A stretch of 64,000 nucleotides of DNA from Rhodanobacter sp. FW104-R8 (GTDB taxonomy: Bacteria; Pseudomonadota; Gammaproteobacteria; Xanthomonadales; Rhodanobacteraceae). The stretch is taken from NCBI RefSeq assembly GCF_001617365.1, contig NZ_LVJR01000028.1, positions 62,001-126,000 of the forward strand, given 5' to 3'. Below, piece by piece: positions 36,008 to 46,000 of this stretch; position 1 is the first letter of the stretch; every line of letters starts with the position of its first letter. Under the pieces are notes generated by a model. It ran no database searches. It saw only the letters and a program-made list of their open reading frames with translations, and was not told the DNA's origin. Position numbers and translations under genes: made by a program.

Positions 36008-37198
36008 TCAGCGCTGCACGATCAGCGCGAACCAGTGCCAGCTGTGCACGCGCTCGGCGATCAGCTTGGTGCAGGTCAGCATCGGCACCGCCAGCAATGC
36101 ACCGGGAATGCCCCACAGCCAGCTCCATACCAGCAGCCACAGCAGGATCGCGATCGGGCTCAGCTGCATGCTGCGACCCTGGATCATCGGCGTGATCAGG
36201 TTGCCTTCCAGCGCGACGATGCCGGCGAAGGTCAGCACCGGCAGGAACACGTGCAGGCTCATCTCGTTCGCATAGAGCATGCACACCACCGCCAGCACCG
36301 CGGTGGTGACGATCGCCCCGACGTACGGAATGAAGTTCGCGAACATCGCCACCGTGCCCCACAGCAGCGGGTCGGGCACCTTGTACAGCCACAGCATGCC
36401 GGCGGTGACCGCGCCGAGCCCCGCGTTGATCAGCAATGCGGTCAGCAGGTAGCGCGATACCTGGGTCTGGATGCCGCGCACAATCACCACTGCATGCCGC
36501 TTGTAGCCGAAGCTCGGGGTGATCTCCACCAGCCGGCGCAACATCGTGTCGCCATAGATCAGAAAGAAGAACACCAGCAGCACCACGCTGAGTACCGCGG
36601 CCAGCACCTTGGGCGTGGTGGAGACCACGTCCCAGGCGCTGATCGCCATCGGCGGAGCTGGCGTGGCCGGCGCGTGGATGGTGCCGGTGTTGCCGCCGAC
36701 CAGGGTCTGGGTGGCGCGGTTCGCCGCTTCCAGCGGCTGGGTCAGGTGCTTCAGCTTCGGCACGAAATTCCTGATCGCCTGCGGCGCGCCATGGAACCAG
36801 CCCACCGCCGGTTGCGCCAGCAGGCCGACGCCGCTGCCGATACCGACGATCAGGCCGACCATCAGCACGCTCGCGGTCAGCCAGCGCGGCAGGCGGATGC
36901 GTGTCCCGGCGGCGACGATCGGATTCAGGGCCAGCCCGAGGAAAGCCGCCAGCACCAGCGGAATCAGCAGCGCCTTGGTCAGCGTGATGGTGTACATCAA
37001 CGCCAGGAACAGCAACACGTTCAACAACCCGCGAATCGCCCGCAGGTGCCGGCGGATGCCACGCGTCGCCTGCAGTCCGCGCGCCAGCTGCCGCGGCGGG
37101 CACCCCGGCGCGACTTCCTCGACCCGGATCGGCGACGTGACGTCGCCGCCGTCACCCACGGCATCACCCTGCGGCCGGAACGGTTCGGGCTCGCTCAT
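36008..37198 (-). CDS. AI-2E family transporter (PerM/YdiK-like)
   Basis: 396 residues, seven to eight membrane helices and the family signature in the C-terminal half (LWGTVAMFANFIPYVGAIVTT, GNLITPMIQGRSMQLSPI). The family includes TqsA, reported to move autoinducer-2, and ion antiporters; the substrate is not predictable. Its start overlaps the stop of the YqjK-like gene by 3 bases, placing it last in a four-gene envelope operon. Confidence 0.85.
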   Translation of the reverse strand: MSEPEPFRPQGDAVGDGGDVTSPIRVEEVAPGCPPRQLARGLQATRGIRRHLRAIRGLLNVLLFLALMYTITLTKALLIPLVLAAFLGLALNPIVAAGTRIRLPRWLTASVLMVGLIVGIGSGVGLLAQPAVGWFHGAPQAIRNFVPKLKHLTQPLEAANRATQTLVGGNTGTIHAPATPAPPMAISAWDVVSTTPKVLAAVLSVVLLVFFFLIYGDTMLRRLVEITPSFGYKRHAVVIVRGIQTQVSRYLLTALLINAGLGAVTAGMLWLYKVPDPLLWGTVAMFANFIPYVGAIVTTAVLAVVCMLYANEMSLHVFLPVLTFAGIVALEGNLITPMIQGRSMQLSPIAILLWLLVWSWLWGIPGALLAVPMLTCTKLIAERVHSWHWFALIVQR

Positions 37199-37530
37199 GA
37201 GCGCTCGTCATCTTCCGCATCGGGTGCGCGGGTGTCTCGTCCGGCACCGGCGAGACCCGCCGCGCCCAGCTCGGCGATCAGGCGCGTGCCGAAGGCCACC
37301 GCATCGGCCAGTCCGCCGCCGAGCAGCGGACCCATGCCCGGCACCCGCAACGGATGCACCTTGAGACTGCCCAGCACGAAGCCGGCACCGGCCGCCGCGC
37401 CCACCGTGGCCAACGGATGCGTATGCCCGCGTGCCAGCAGGGCCGCCGCGGGCGTACTCAACTCCTGCCGCGCTGCGCTCATGCGCAATTGCGCCGCCTG
37501 CACCTTGGCGAACTGATCGAAAACGCTCAC
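37195..37530 (-). CDS. YqjK-like small protein
   Basis: 111 residues from GTG 37530, overlapping the YqjE-like stop (GTGA). The N-terminal part is amphipathic helix (FDQFAKVQAAQLRMSAARQEL); a Gly/Ala-rich middle (GAAAGAGFVLGSLKVHPL) may touch the membrane. Placed by position after yqjD/yqjE-like genes rather than by strong motifs. Likely part of a ribosome- or membrane-associated stress module. Confidence 0.65.
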   Translation of the reverse strand: MSVFDQFAKVQAAQLRMSAARQELSTPAAALLARGHTHPLATVGAAAGAGFVLGSLKVHPLRVPGMGPLLGGGLADAVAFGTRLIAELGAAGLAGAGRDTRAPDAEDDERS

Positions 37531-38006
37531 GAGCGACCTTCCTCCCCGTTGCCCTGCCGGCTCTCCGCCGCGACCTCGCTCTCGGCCTTGCGCAAGGTGT
37601 CGCGCATCATCGCATGCCATTCGCCACGCGTGGCCGGCAGGCTCATCCAGTGCATGCAGCGACGAAACAGCAGGATCGAACCGAACAGGAACAGCACCTG
37701 CAGCATCGCCAGCACCAGCAGCGACCAGATCCACGAGCCGAACCACGCCGCCAGCACCACGCCGAGCAGTCCAAGTACGGTCAGACCGAAACCGACACCG
37801 GCCACCGTCGCAGCCAGTCCCGCCAGCAGCATCCACGACACCGCGCTGCGCGCCAGTCCCAGTTCAGCCGCCAGCAAATGCATCTGCGCGCCGAACAGAC
37901 GCCTGACCGCATGGCCGAGCTGGCCGATTTCCTTCAGCAGCCCGGACGATGACGGCGCCGGTTCCGGCGCCGTCGCGGCGCGAGGTGGTTCACCCTCGTC
38001 ATGCAT
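37527..38006 (-). CDS. YqjE-like phage-holin-superfamily membrane protein
   Basis: 159 residues from ATG 38006. Two central hydrophobic segments (about 62-84 and about 90-112) with an N-terminal helix (LKEIGQLGHAVRRLFGAQMHLLAAELGLAR) typical of the PF07332 family. Inner-membrane protein of unknown function, almost always next to a DUF883 gene, as here. Confidence 0.8.
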   Translation of the reverse strand: MHDEGEPPRAATAPEPAPSSSGLLKEIGQLGHAVRRLFGAQMHLLAAELGLARSAVSWMLLAGLAATVAGVGFGLTVLGLLGVVLAAWFGSWIWSLLVLAMLQVLFLFGSILLFRRCMHWMSLPATRGEWHAMMRDTLRKAESEVAAESRQGNGEEGRS

Positions 38007-38029
38007 GCCCGACCCCTGCGCCGCGACGC

Positions 38030-38392
38030 TCAACGTCGCAGGATGCGGCCGAGCAGCCAGCCGGCGCCGATCGCAATGGCGACCGACTGCACCGGCTTCT
38101 CGCGCACGTAGTCGCGCACCTGCTCCAGCCACGCGTCGGCGCGATCGATCGTCTCGTCGTAGACCTCGCGGCTGCGCTCGCCGACCTGTGCGGCCTTGTC
38201 GCTGGCCTTGTGCGCCGCGCCGGCAGCCTTGTCGGTGGCGTGGTGCAGGCTTTCCTCGACGCGGTCGGCAGCTCGTTCCACCGCTTCCCTGGTGCTGTCG
38301 ACGGCGCTGGAGGTGGCCTGCTTGATCCGTTCGGCGCGTTCGTCGATGCGATCGCCGGCGGACTGTTCAGGGGTCTGGACCTGCTTGTTCAT
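38030..38392 (-). CDS. DUF883 family protein (YqjD/ElaB-like)
   Basis: 120 residues from ATG 38392 (GGAGCAAGCC upstream). A long charged Ala-rich helix (residues 15-90, likely coiled coil) and a C-terminal membrane anchor PVQSVAIAIGAGWLLGRILRR. The E. coli relatives YqjD and ElaB are anchored in the inner membrane and bind ribosomes in stationary phase. First gene of the operon with the YqjE and YqjK-like proteins. Confidence 0.88.
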   Translation of the reverse strand: MNKQVQTPEQSAGDRIDERAERIKQATSSAVDSTREAVERAADRVEESLHHATDKAAGAAHKASDKAAQVGERSREVYDETIDRADAWLEQVRDYVREKPVQSVAIAIGAGWLLGRILRR

Positions 38393-38445
38393 GGCTTGCT
38401 CCGGAAGGACTTCAGTATGGCGAAACCGCGTTGCCGCGACGACCG

Positions 38446-38601
38446 TCAACCGGCACGACGGAAGAACGCGATGCCCGCCAGGACCAGGAAGATGATGAAC
38501 AGGATCTTCGCGATCCCCGTGGCGGCGCCCGCGATGCCGCCGAAACCGAACACGGCGGCAATGATGGCAATGATCAGGAAAACCAGGGCGTAGTGAAGCA
38601 T
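38446..38601 (-). CDS. DUF1328 small membrane protein (YtjA-like)
   Basis: 51 residues with two membrane segments. [25 protein letters not shown] and the end [12 protein letters not shown]-type match the DUF1328/YtjA family. Function unknown; the family is common near general-stress genes. Separate unit 53 bases upstream of the DUF883 start. Confidence 0.88.
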   Translation of the reverse strand: MLHYALVFLIIAIIAAVFGFGGIAGAATGIAKILFIIFLVLAGIAFFRRAG

Positions 38602-38737
38602 GGGGACGACCTCTTGCGATGAACGGCGGCTGCAGGGGAAGCCGCATGTCGCCATTCATCCATAGCCCGCGGCACGCAAACGTGAAGGGTGCCCGCCTCA
38701 TCGTGCACGCGACGCCGACGCATGCGCCGGCCTGCAT

Positions 38738-39361
38738 TCAACCGGCGAGCACGGGATTGAGGCTGTAGGTGCCGACCAGCTCCGCCTCGGCCAGCACGTG
38801 GCCGGCCATCGCCGCACGCAGCTCGGCCAACGAAAAACCGCCGGCCAGCGGCAGCGCGGCCACGTTGAGTGCGTGCACCTTGAAGCGGTAGTGATGCAGC
38901 AGCGAGTCGTTCCACGGCGGGCATGGGCCGTCGTAACCGAGGTAGTCGCCGCCCATGTCGGCGTCGCCGGCGAACCAGCCGGTGTAGTCGTTGACGCCCT
39001 GCACGCTGCCCGGCGGCCCGAACGGCTCGCGCTTGCCGCGCGCGGTGATCCCGTCGCTGCAGCTGCCTGCGGCCAGCTCGCCGCATTCCGCGGGGATGTT
39101 CGCCATCAGCCAGTGCACGAACTCGACGCGCGGCAGATCCGCCGGCACCGTGCGGCCGGCCTGGTTCACGTCGTCGCCGCGGCTGGGCACGTCGGCGTCG
39201 ATGCAGGTGAGCACGAACGAGCGGGTGGCCGGCGGCGCGTCCTTCCACGCCAGGTGCGGGCTGCGGTTGTCCGACAGCGCGACCGGATCGGCGCGCCTGC
39301 CGAAGGCGAACTCGGCGGGGATCGTCCGGCCGTTCTCGAAATTGTCGCTACGCAGTTGCAT
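38738..39361 (-). CDS. YbhB/YbcL family (PEBP-like) protein
   Basis: 207 residues from ATG 39361 (MQLRSDNF, GGAGACACACC upstream). Phosphatidylethanolamine-binding-protein fold: SPHLAWKDAPPATRSFVLTCIDAD, the ligand-pocket segment EFVHWLMANIP, and YDGPCPPWNDSLLHHYRFKVHAL. No signal peptide. Molecular role is not established in bacteria. The palindromic repeat pair begins 33 bases upstream. Confidence 0.85.
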   Translation of the reverse strand: MQLRSDNFENGRTIPAEFAFGRRADPVALSDNRSPHLAWKDAPPATRSFVLTCIDADVPSRGDDVNQAGRTVPADLPRVEFVHWLMANIPAECGELAAGSCSDGITARGKREPFGPPGSVQGVNDYTGWFAGDADMGGDYLGYDGPCPPWNDSLLHHYRFKVHALNVAALPLAGGFSLAELRAAMAGHVLAEAELVGTYSLNPVLAG

Positions 39362-39394
39362 GGTGTGTCTCCGCTCGGGTTGCATGTTGCGTAC

Positions 39395-39485
39395 GAAGTG
39401 CGATTCCTGCCTTCGCAGGAATGACGGTAAAAGATGCGACTTGCGCCCACCTTCGTCATTCCTGCGAAGGCAGGAATCGCACTTC
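39395..39485. repeat. Palindromic repeat pair, left of the GIY-YIG gene
   Basis: Unit A (39395-39427, GAAGTGCGATTCCTGCCTTC then GCAGGAATGACGG) and unit B (39454-39485) are exact inverted copies over 32 bases, separated by 26 bases. Each unit has its own hairpin ATTCCTGC-CTTC-GCAGGAAT. Unit B ends 5 bases from the GIY-YIG stop codon. A REP/BIME-like arrangement. Confidence 0.9.
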
Positions 39486-39490
39486 AACGG

Positions 39491-39784
39491 CTACAGAATA
39501 GTCGGATACAAGTCCCGCCACCCGGCATTGCCCTCGTCGATCAAGCGCATCTTCCAGTCGCGCTTCCACCGCTTGAGCATCTTCTCGCGCAGGATCGCCG
39601 ACTCCATCGTCGGGTGAAGCTCGTACCAGACCAGCGTGTGCACACCGTAGCGGTTGGTGTAGCCCTCCACCACGTCGTTCTTGTGCTGCCAGATGCGCTT
39701 GATCAGATCGCTGGTGACGCCGATATAGAGAACACCGTTCTTCTTGCTCGCCAGCATGTAGACGCAAGGTTGTCGCCTGTCCAT
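39491..39784 (-). CDS. GIY-YIG nuclease superfamily protein (UPF0213/YhbQ-like)
   Basis: 97 residues, a stand-alone GIY-YIG domain. VYMLASKKNGVLYIGVT holds the two strands of the signature, Arg in DLIKRIWQHK is the expected catalytic Arg, and Glu in AILREKMLKRWKRDWK the metal-binding Glu. A conserved tail NAGWRDLYP follows. Such proteins cut or bind DNA, but most are uncharacterised. It is bracketed on both sides by inverted pairs of the same palindromic repeat (39395-39485 and 39807-39905), like a gene inside its own repeat cassette. Confidence 0.9.
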   Translation of the reverse strand: MDRRQPCVYMLASKKNGVLYIGVTSDLIKRIWQHKNDVVEGYTNRYGVHTLVWYELHPTMESAILREKMLKRWKRDWKMRLIDEGNAGWRDLYPTIL

Positions 39785-39806
39785 AGCGTTTTCTCCAGTG
39801 TTGTAA

Positions 39807-39905
39807 TGCGATTCCTGCTTTCGCAGGAATGACGGCGGTGTAGGTGATTCACGGGTATGCCACTCTCCTTTTTCGTCATTCCTGCGAAAGCAGGAATCGC
39901 ACTTC
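39807..39905. repeat. Palindromic repeat pair, right of the GIY-YIG gene
   Basis: Unit C (39807-39835, TGCGATTCCTGCTTTCGCAG then GAATGACGG) and unit D (39874-39905) are inverted copies with a TTTC loop, separated by 38 bases. A further half-unit GCGCAGGAATGAC lies at 39906-39918. Units differ from A/B by one loop base. Unit C begins 23 bases upstream of the GIY-YIG start. Confidence 0.9.
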
Positions 39906-39925
39906 GCGCAGGAATGACATGGGGC

Positions 39926-41014
<1,089 letters not shown>

Positions 41015-41176
41015 GGCAAGGCTCCGCAACCGTGGGGAACGCACAGCGTATACCGGCGCGCGCGAAGCACGAAGGGGCGCCGCATCGCCCGGGCGTCGGG
41101 AGGCACGCCTGGCCCACACGCCCGCCCCGCGCGTTTCGGCGTAGTCTTGGACGCCCATCGTCAGGAGGGTCGAACC

Positions 41177-41989
41177 ATGCTTCGCCGCACCTGCAAGCTG
41201 CTTGTCCCGCTGGCTGTTGCCCTGCTGCTTCCCGCCGTCGCCGGTGCCGCGCCTGCCAGCGCACCCGAGAGCACCACCGCGGCGCTGCAGCAGGCGGTGA
41301 ACGGCCACTGGCGCTCGGCCGCCAACCAGGCGCGCGATCGATATCGCCATCCGGTCGAGACCCTGCAGTTCTTCGGCATCAGGCCGGACATGACGGTGAT
41401 CGAACTGTCGCCCGGCGGCGGCTGGTATACCGAGATCCTCGCGCCCTTCCTCCACGCGCGGGGCCACCTGATCGAAGCAGCGCCGCCGACGGCCGCGAAA
41501 TTCAGCGCCAAGCTCAAGGCCGACCCGGCGGTATACGGGCACATCGCGAAAATCATCCCGTTCGCGCCGCCGGACCCGGTGAACCTCGGTGCCGACAACT
41601 CCGCCGACATGGTGCTCACCTTCCGCAACACGCACGACTGGCTCAACCACGGCCCGGCCACCCTGGCCGCGGTATTCCAGGCCGCGTTCAACGTGCTCAA
41701 GCCCGGCGGCGTGTTCGGCGTCACCGAACACCGCGCCAAGCCGTTCGCCGATGCCGCGGACAGCAGCAAGGCCCTGCACCGCCTGCCCGAGGATTACCTG
41801 ATCGCGCTCGCCCTCCAGACCGGCTTCCGCGTGGCCGGCGTGTCGCAGATCAATGCCAACCCGAACGACCCGGAAGACATCAACGTGCACCGCCTGCCGC
41901 CGGACCTGGCCGGGCCCGACAGCGAGCACGCGAAGATGAAGGCGATCGGCGAATCGGACCGGATGACGTTGAGGTTCGTGAAGCCGTGA
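41177..41989 (+). CDS. Exported class I SAM methyltransferase-like protein
   Basis: 270 residues from ATG 41177 (AGGAGGG upstream). A clear Sec signal peptide (LLVPLAVALLLPAVAGAAPA) precedes a Rossmann methyltransferase fold: motif I as VIELSPGGGWYTEIL, an acidic or Ala-rich beta-2 (IEAAPPT), motif around ADMVLTFRNTHDW, and LKPGGVFGVTEHR. A SAM-dependent enzyme in the periplasm would lack obvious cofactor supply. Homologues with this architecture are found in several proteobacteria; activity is not known to me. Confidence 0.8.
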   Translation: MLRRTCKLLVPLAVALLLPAVAGAAPASAPESTTAALQQAVNGHWRSAANQARDRYRHPVETLQFFGIRPDMTVIELSPGGGWYTEILAPFLHARGHLIEAAPPTAAKFSAKLKADPAVYGHIAKIIPFAPPDPVNLGADNSADMVLTFRNTHDWLNHGPATLAAVFQAAFNVLKPGGVFGVTEHRAKPFADAADSSKALHRLPEDYLIALALQTGFRVAGVSQINANPNDPEDINVHRLPPDLAGPDSEHAKMKAIGESDRMTLRFVKP

Positions 41990-42000
41990 GGGGTGGTTAC

Positions 42001-42177
42001 ATGGCGGAACCGCATATCCACTTCAAGGGCCGGCCGGGCGAACAGGCCACGATGTTCCTGCCGGGTTCCTGCGGCAACACGCCGGAGTTCAAGCCGTTCG
42101 CGGACCGCGCAGTTGTCCGCGATGCAGCGCGGCGGGAGCGGCGACGATGGAAGCGGATGACCTGCCGAAGCTGGTGA
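42001..42177 (+). CDS. Hypothetical small ORF
   Basis: 58 codons beginning MAEPHIHFKGRPGEQA, with GAGGGGTGG upstream and 11 bases after the methyltransferase stop. It overlaps the DUF3820 gene by 31 bases in another frame, and its C-terminal half is Arg-rich and looks like chance translation. No family recognised; could be a remnant. Confidence 0.25.
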   Translation: MAEPHIHFKGRPGEQATMFLPGSCGNTPEFKPFADRAVVRDAARRERRRWKRMTCRSW

Positions 42178-42359
42178 GCGTGCGCATGCCGTATGGCAAG
42201 TACCAGGGCCGGCTGATCGCCGACCTGCCCGGCGCCTACCTCGCCTGGTTCGCGCGCAAGGGCTTCCCGCCGGGCGAGCTGGGCCGGTTGCTGGCGCTGA
42301 TGCTGGAGCTGGACCACAACGGGCTGTCCGCGCTGCTCGACCCGCTGCGCAAGCGATAG
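42147..42359 (+). CDS. DUF3820 family protein
   Basis: 70 residues. VRMPYGKYQGRLIADLPGAYLAWFARKGFPPGELGRLL is the family core, with two GK/GR turns and a helical end. Small cytoplasmic proteins of this family have been described as quorum-sensing-regulated in Pseudomonas; the biochemical role is unknown. ATG preceded by GGAGCGGCGACG. Confidence 0.82.
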   Translation: MEADDLPKLVSVRMPYGKYQGRLIADLPGAYLAWFARKGFPPGELGRLLALMLELDHNGLSALLDPLRKR

Positions 42360-42387
42360 CGCGATCCTCCACGGTTACACTGGCGCG

Positions 42388-43002
42388 ATGAACGATGACC
42401 CGGATGCATTCAGGCGCGCGGCGGACGCGCTGGCCGCGGCTGGCTGGTGCGTGCTTCCGGACCTGTTGCCGGGCGTGCAGACGCAGGCGCTGGCCGCCGA
42501 ATGCCGCGCCCTGCACGAGGCGCGCCGGCTGACGCCGGCGCGGGTGGGCGCCGCGCGCACGGCCACGCCCTTGCGCGGCGACAGCACGCAATGGTTCCAG
42601 GCCGGGGCGATGAGCGCGGCGCAACAGGCGTTCATGGATCGCCTCGACGCGCTGCGGGCCGCGCTCAACCGCGAGCTGATGCTGGGCCTGGTCGAATGCG
42701 AGGCGCACTACGCGGTGTACCCGCCGGGCGCCGGTTACACCCGCCATCTCGACCGCCTGCGCGACAGCGACGCGCGGGTGGTGTCGGCGGTGTTCTACCT
42801 CAACGCGGACTGGCAGGAGGCCGATGGCGGCGCGCTGCGGCTGTACCTGGAGGGCGGCTCGCACCGCGACATCCTTCCGCACGCCGGCAGCCTGCTGCTG
42901 TTCCTCTCCGCGCAGTTCGAGCACGAGGTGCTGCCGGCCACGCGCAACCGCATGAGCATCGCCTGCTGGATGCGCCAGCGGGCGCTCGGTTGCCGCATGT
43001 AG
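42388..43002 (+). CDS. 2OG-Fe(II) oxygenase (prolyl 4-hydroxylase-like)
   Basis: 204 residues. Fe ligands His120-x-Asp122 (YTRHLDRL) and His179 (FEHEVLP), with Arg186 or Arg188 for 2-oxoglutarate. Double-stranded beta-helix strands (VVSAVFYLNADWQEADGGALRLY) are clear. Substrate unknown; cytoplasmic. Its stop codon TAG is formed by the first bases of a palindromic repeat (42999-43074). Confidence 0.88.
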   Translation: MNDDPDAFRRAADALAAAGWCVLPDLLPGVQTQALAAECRALHEARRLTPARVGAARTATPLRGDSTQWFQAGAMSAAQQAFMDRLDALRAALNRELMLGLVECEAHYAVYPPGAGYTRHLDRLRDSDARVVSAVFYLNADWQEADGGALRLYLEGGSHRDILPHAGSLLLFLSAQFEHEVLPATRNRMSIACWMRQRALGCRM

Positions 43003-43074
43003 GAGCGCACCTTGTGCGCGATGCTCTGATGTCGAGCGAAGCCAAGAGCATTCGCGCACAGGGTGCGCTCCTAC
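42999..43074. repeat. GTAGGAGCGCACC palindromic repeat between convergent genes
   Basis: GTAGGAGCGCACC at the left is mirrored by GGTGCGCTCCTAC at the right end; inner arms TGTGCGCGATGCTCT and AGAGCATTCGCGCACA also pair, with one extra base. The outer TAG at each end is the stop codon of the dioxygenase gene (43000-43002) and of the GH92 gene (43073-43071). It probably also acts as a bidirectional terminator. Confidence 0.88.
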
Positions 43075-46000
43075 GGCGGCGCCGCTCCGAGCAGCTCGAT
43101 TTCGGCAAGGGCCCGCGGCGTGCCATCCGTCGCTGGTTCGAGACGCAACCGGTAATGCGTGTAGCTGCCCGGTGCAGGCACGGCAAAGGCACGCGTCTGC
43201 TGCGGCCATGCGAAGCGCTCGTGCTGCCGCGCATCCAGCGTGCGCCAGTGCCGGCCGTCGCGGGAGGCCTGCAGTTGCCAGCCGGATGGCGCCGCGGCGC
43301 CGGCGCCCGAGGTGAGCGTGAGCACCGCGACCTCGCGCGGTTGCGCGAAATGCCAGCGGATCGTGGTCGCCGCGGCGGGCAGCGCGGCTTCGGTAGCGGA
43401 ATCGTTGTCGGACAACGCGGACAGCCGTGCGATGGCCGGCGCGCTGCGGGCGCTGCCCCGCCCGCCATCGGTGAAGTCGTGCAGCGGCTGCGGCCTGTCC
43501 CGCACGGTGAGCGGCGGCGGCAGCGCGTCCTCATCTCCAGCCCAGCGTGATGGCCGCGGCCCCATGGCGAACTCCAGCGTGGCGCCCTGCGCCAGCAGCG
43601 CGTGCGGCAGGGTCAGCCGGTTCCACGGCTGGCCGTTGACGCGCAGGCCCTGCACGTAGCGGTTGGCGTCGCTCACCGCGGGCGCGTCGATCACCAGGTG
43701 CTTGCCGTTCTCCAGCGCGATGTCCATGTGCGGGAAATACGGCGCGCCGATCACGTACTCAGGCGTGCCCATGCGCAGCGGATAGAAGCCGGCGGCGCTG
43801 AACAGGTACCAGGCGGACATCTCGCCGTTGTCCTCGTCGCCCGGGTAGCCCTGGCCGATCTCGCTGCCGGTGTAGAGGCGGCTCAGCACGTCGCGCACCT
43901 TGTCCTGCGCCTTCCACGGCTGGCCCGCGACGTCGTACATGTAGATGATGTGGTGCGAGGGCTGGTTGCTGTGGCCGTACTGGCCCATGCGCACGTCGCG
44001 TGCCTCCAGCATCTCGTGGATCGGCTCGCCGTAGCTGCCGACGTGGAACTCGCCCGGCGTGGCGAAGAACGCGTCGAGCTTCGCCGCCAGCCCGGCGCGG
44101 CCGCCGTACAGCGCGGCCAGGCCGGCGCCGTCCTGCGGCGCGTGGAAGGCCATGTTCCACGCATTGGTCTCGGTGTAGTCGCCGCCCCAGCGCAGCGGAT
44201 CGAAATCCTTCGCGTCGTAGCGCCACCTGCCCGCCGCGTCGCGGCCCACGAAGAAGCCGACGGCGGGGTCGAACAGGTTGGCGTAGCCGAGCGCGCGGCG
44301 GCGGAAGTACGCCGCGTCGTCGGCGTAGTGCGCGGCATACGGGTCGTCCGCGGCGGGTTGCCGCGCCAGCGCGGCAGCGAGGTTGCCGATCGCGAAGTCG
44401 TTGATGTAGCCGTCCATCGACCACGACAGCCCTTCGTCCACGCCGGTATCGGTGTAGCCGTTGAAGATCGAGCGCTGCAGCCCCTTGCGGCCGGTGCCGG
44501 CGAGCGGGCTGACCACGGTGGCGTCCTTCAGCGCGGCCTGGTAGAACGCGCGCACGTCGAAGTGGCGCACGCCCTTCAGCCACACGTCGGCGAACGCCAC
44601 GTCGGCGCTGGTGCCGACCATCAGGTCGGCGTAGCCGGGCGACGACCAGCGCGCGATCCAGCCGCCGTCGCGGTACTGCTGCACGAAGCCGTCGATCATC
44701 TCGCCGGCCTGCGTCGGCGTGAGCAGGACGTAGGCCGGCCACGCGGTGCGGTAGGTATCCCAGAAGCCGTTGTTGACGTAGGGCTTGCCGTCGACCACGC
44801 GCGCGCCGGTCTGCGTGGGCGTGTCCGGGCCGGCCGGCGCGGAGAACGGGCTGGCGTAGCGCCAGTGCGGCAGCGCCGCCGTGCCGGTGTTCTCGTGAGC
44901 GGAATTCGGGTACAGGAACAACCGGTACAGGCTGGAATACAGCGTGGTCAGCTCGTCGCGGCTGGCGCCGCGCACCTGCACGATGCCGAGCTGTGCGTCC
45001 CACTGTTCCTGCGCGCGCTCGCGCACGTCGTCGAACGTGTCTCCCGGCGCGATCTCCAGCGCCAGGTTGCGCTGTGCCTGTTCCAGGCTGATCAGCGAGG
45101 TGGCGATGCGCAAGTGCACCACTCTCTGCCGCGTGGTGTCGAAGCCGAACCAGGCGGCCACGTGGTCGCGGCCTTCGCCCGTCAACCGGCCGCTTTCGCG
45201 CACCGGCTGGTCCACCGTGCCGTAGAAGAACAGCCGCGTGGCGCCGGCGGAAAGCCGGCTCTTCACGTCGGACCAGCCGCTGAAGCGGCGGCCGGAGGGA
45301 TCGAGCACGATGCCGCCGTGGTCGTCGCGGTTGTCGAACACCAGCTGCGAGCGGTTGCCCGCGAAGGTGAAGCGGAACATCGCGGCGTGGTCGGTCGGCG
45401 CCACTTCGGCGACGATGCCGTCGTCGAACGCCACGCGGTAGGCGTGCGCGTGCGCGGTCTCGTTGGCATGGCTGAAGCTGAGAGAGCGCGCCGCGCGGTT
45501 CGCGCTGGGCGCGCCCTGCGCCACGGCGGCCGGCATCAGCTGGAAGGTCTGCCGGTCGCCCATCCACGGGCTCGGCTCGTGCGACAGCGCCAGCGCCTCC
45601 AGCCGCGGCCGGTTGTCGGCGCCGTTGCGCTGCTGGTACTGGTAGATCCAGTTCGAGCCGGCGTCGCTCACCGGCGTCCAGAAATTGAAGCCGTGCGGCA
45701 CGGCCACCGCGGGAAAGTTGTTGCCGCGCGAGAAGCGCGCGTTGGAATTCGTGCCGCGGCGGGTGTCGACGAAATCGCTGGGGCGCCGGCGCGCGTCGGC
45801 GGGCGCGGCGCCGATGCGCAGGTCGTCCAGGTAACCCTCGAAGCGGGCGGCGGGGCCGTCGTGGCTCAGCTCGATGCGCCGGATCGTGCGCCCGGCGGCG
45901 ACCGCGCCCACGTCGATCGAAAGGTAGTTCCACTGGTCCGGATACAGCGTGCGGCCCTCGCCCTGCGCGCGCGCCGCGGCGCCGACCCGGTGCTGGTCGA

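Noticed and set aside
36609-37364. 251-codon plus-strand frame opposite the AI-2E gene
   Set aside because: Antisense shadow without motifs.
39395-39918. CRISPR array as explanation for the repeats
   Set aside because: Only four units in inverted pairs with short unequal spacing and a gene between them; no cas genes.
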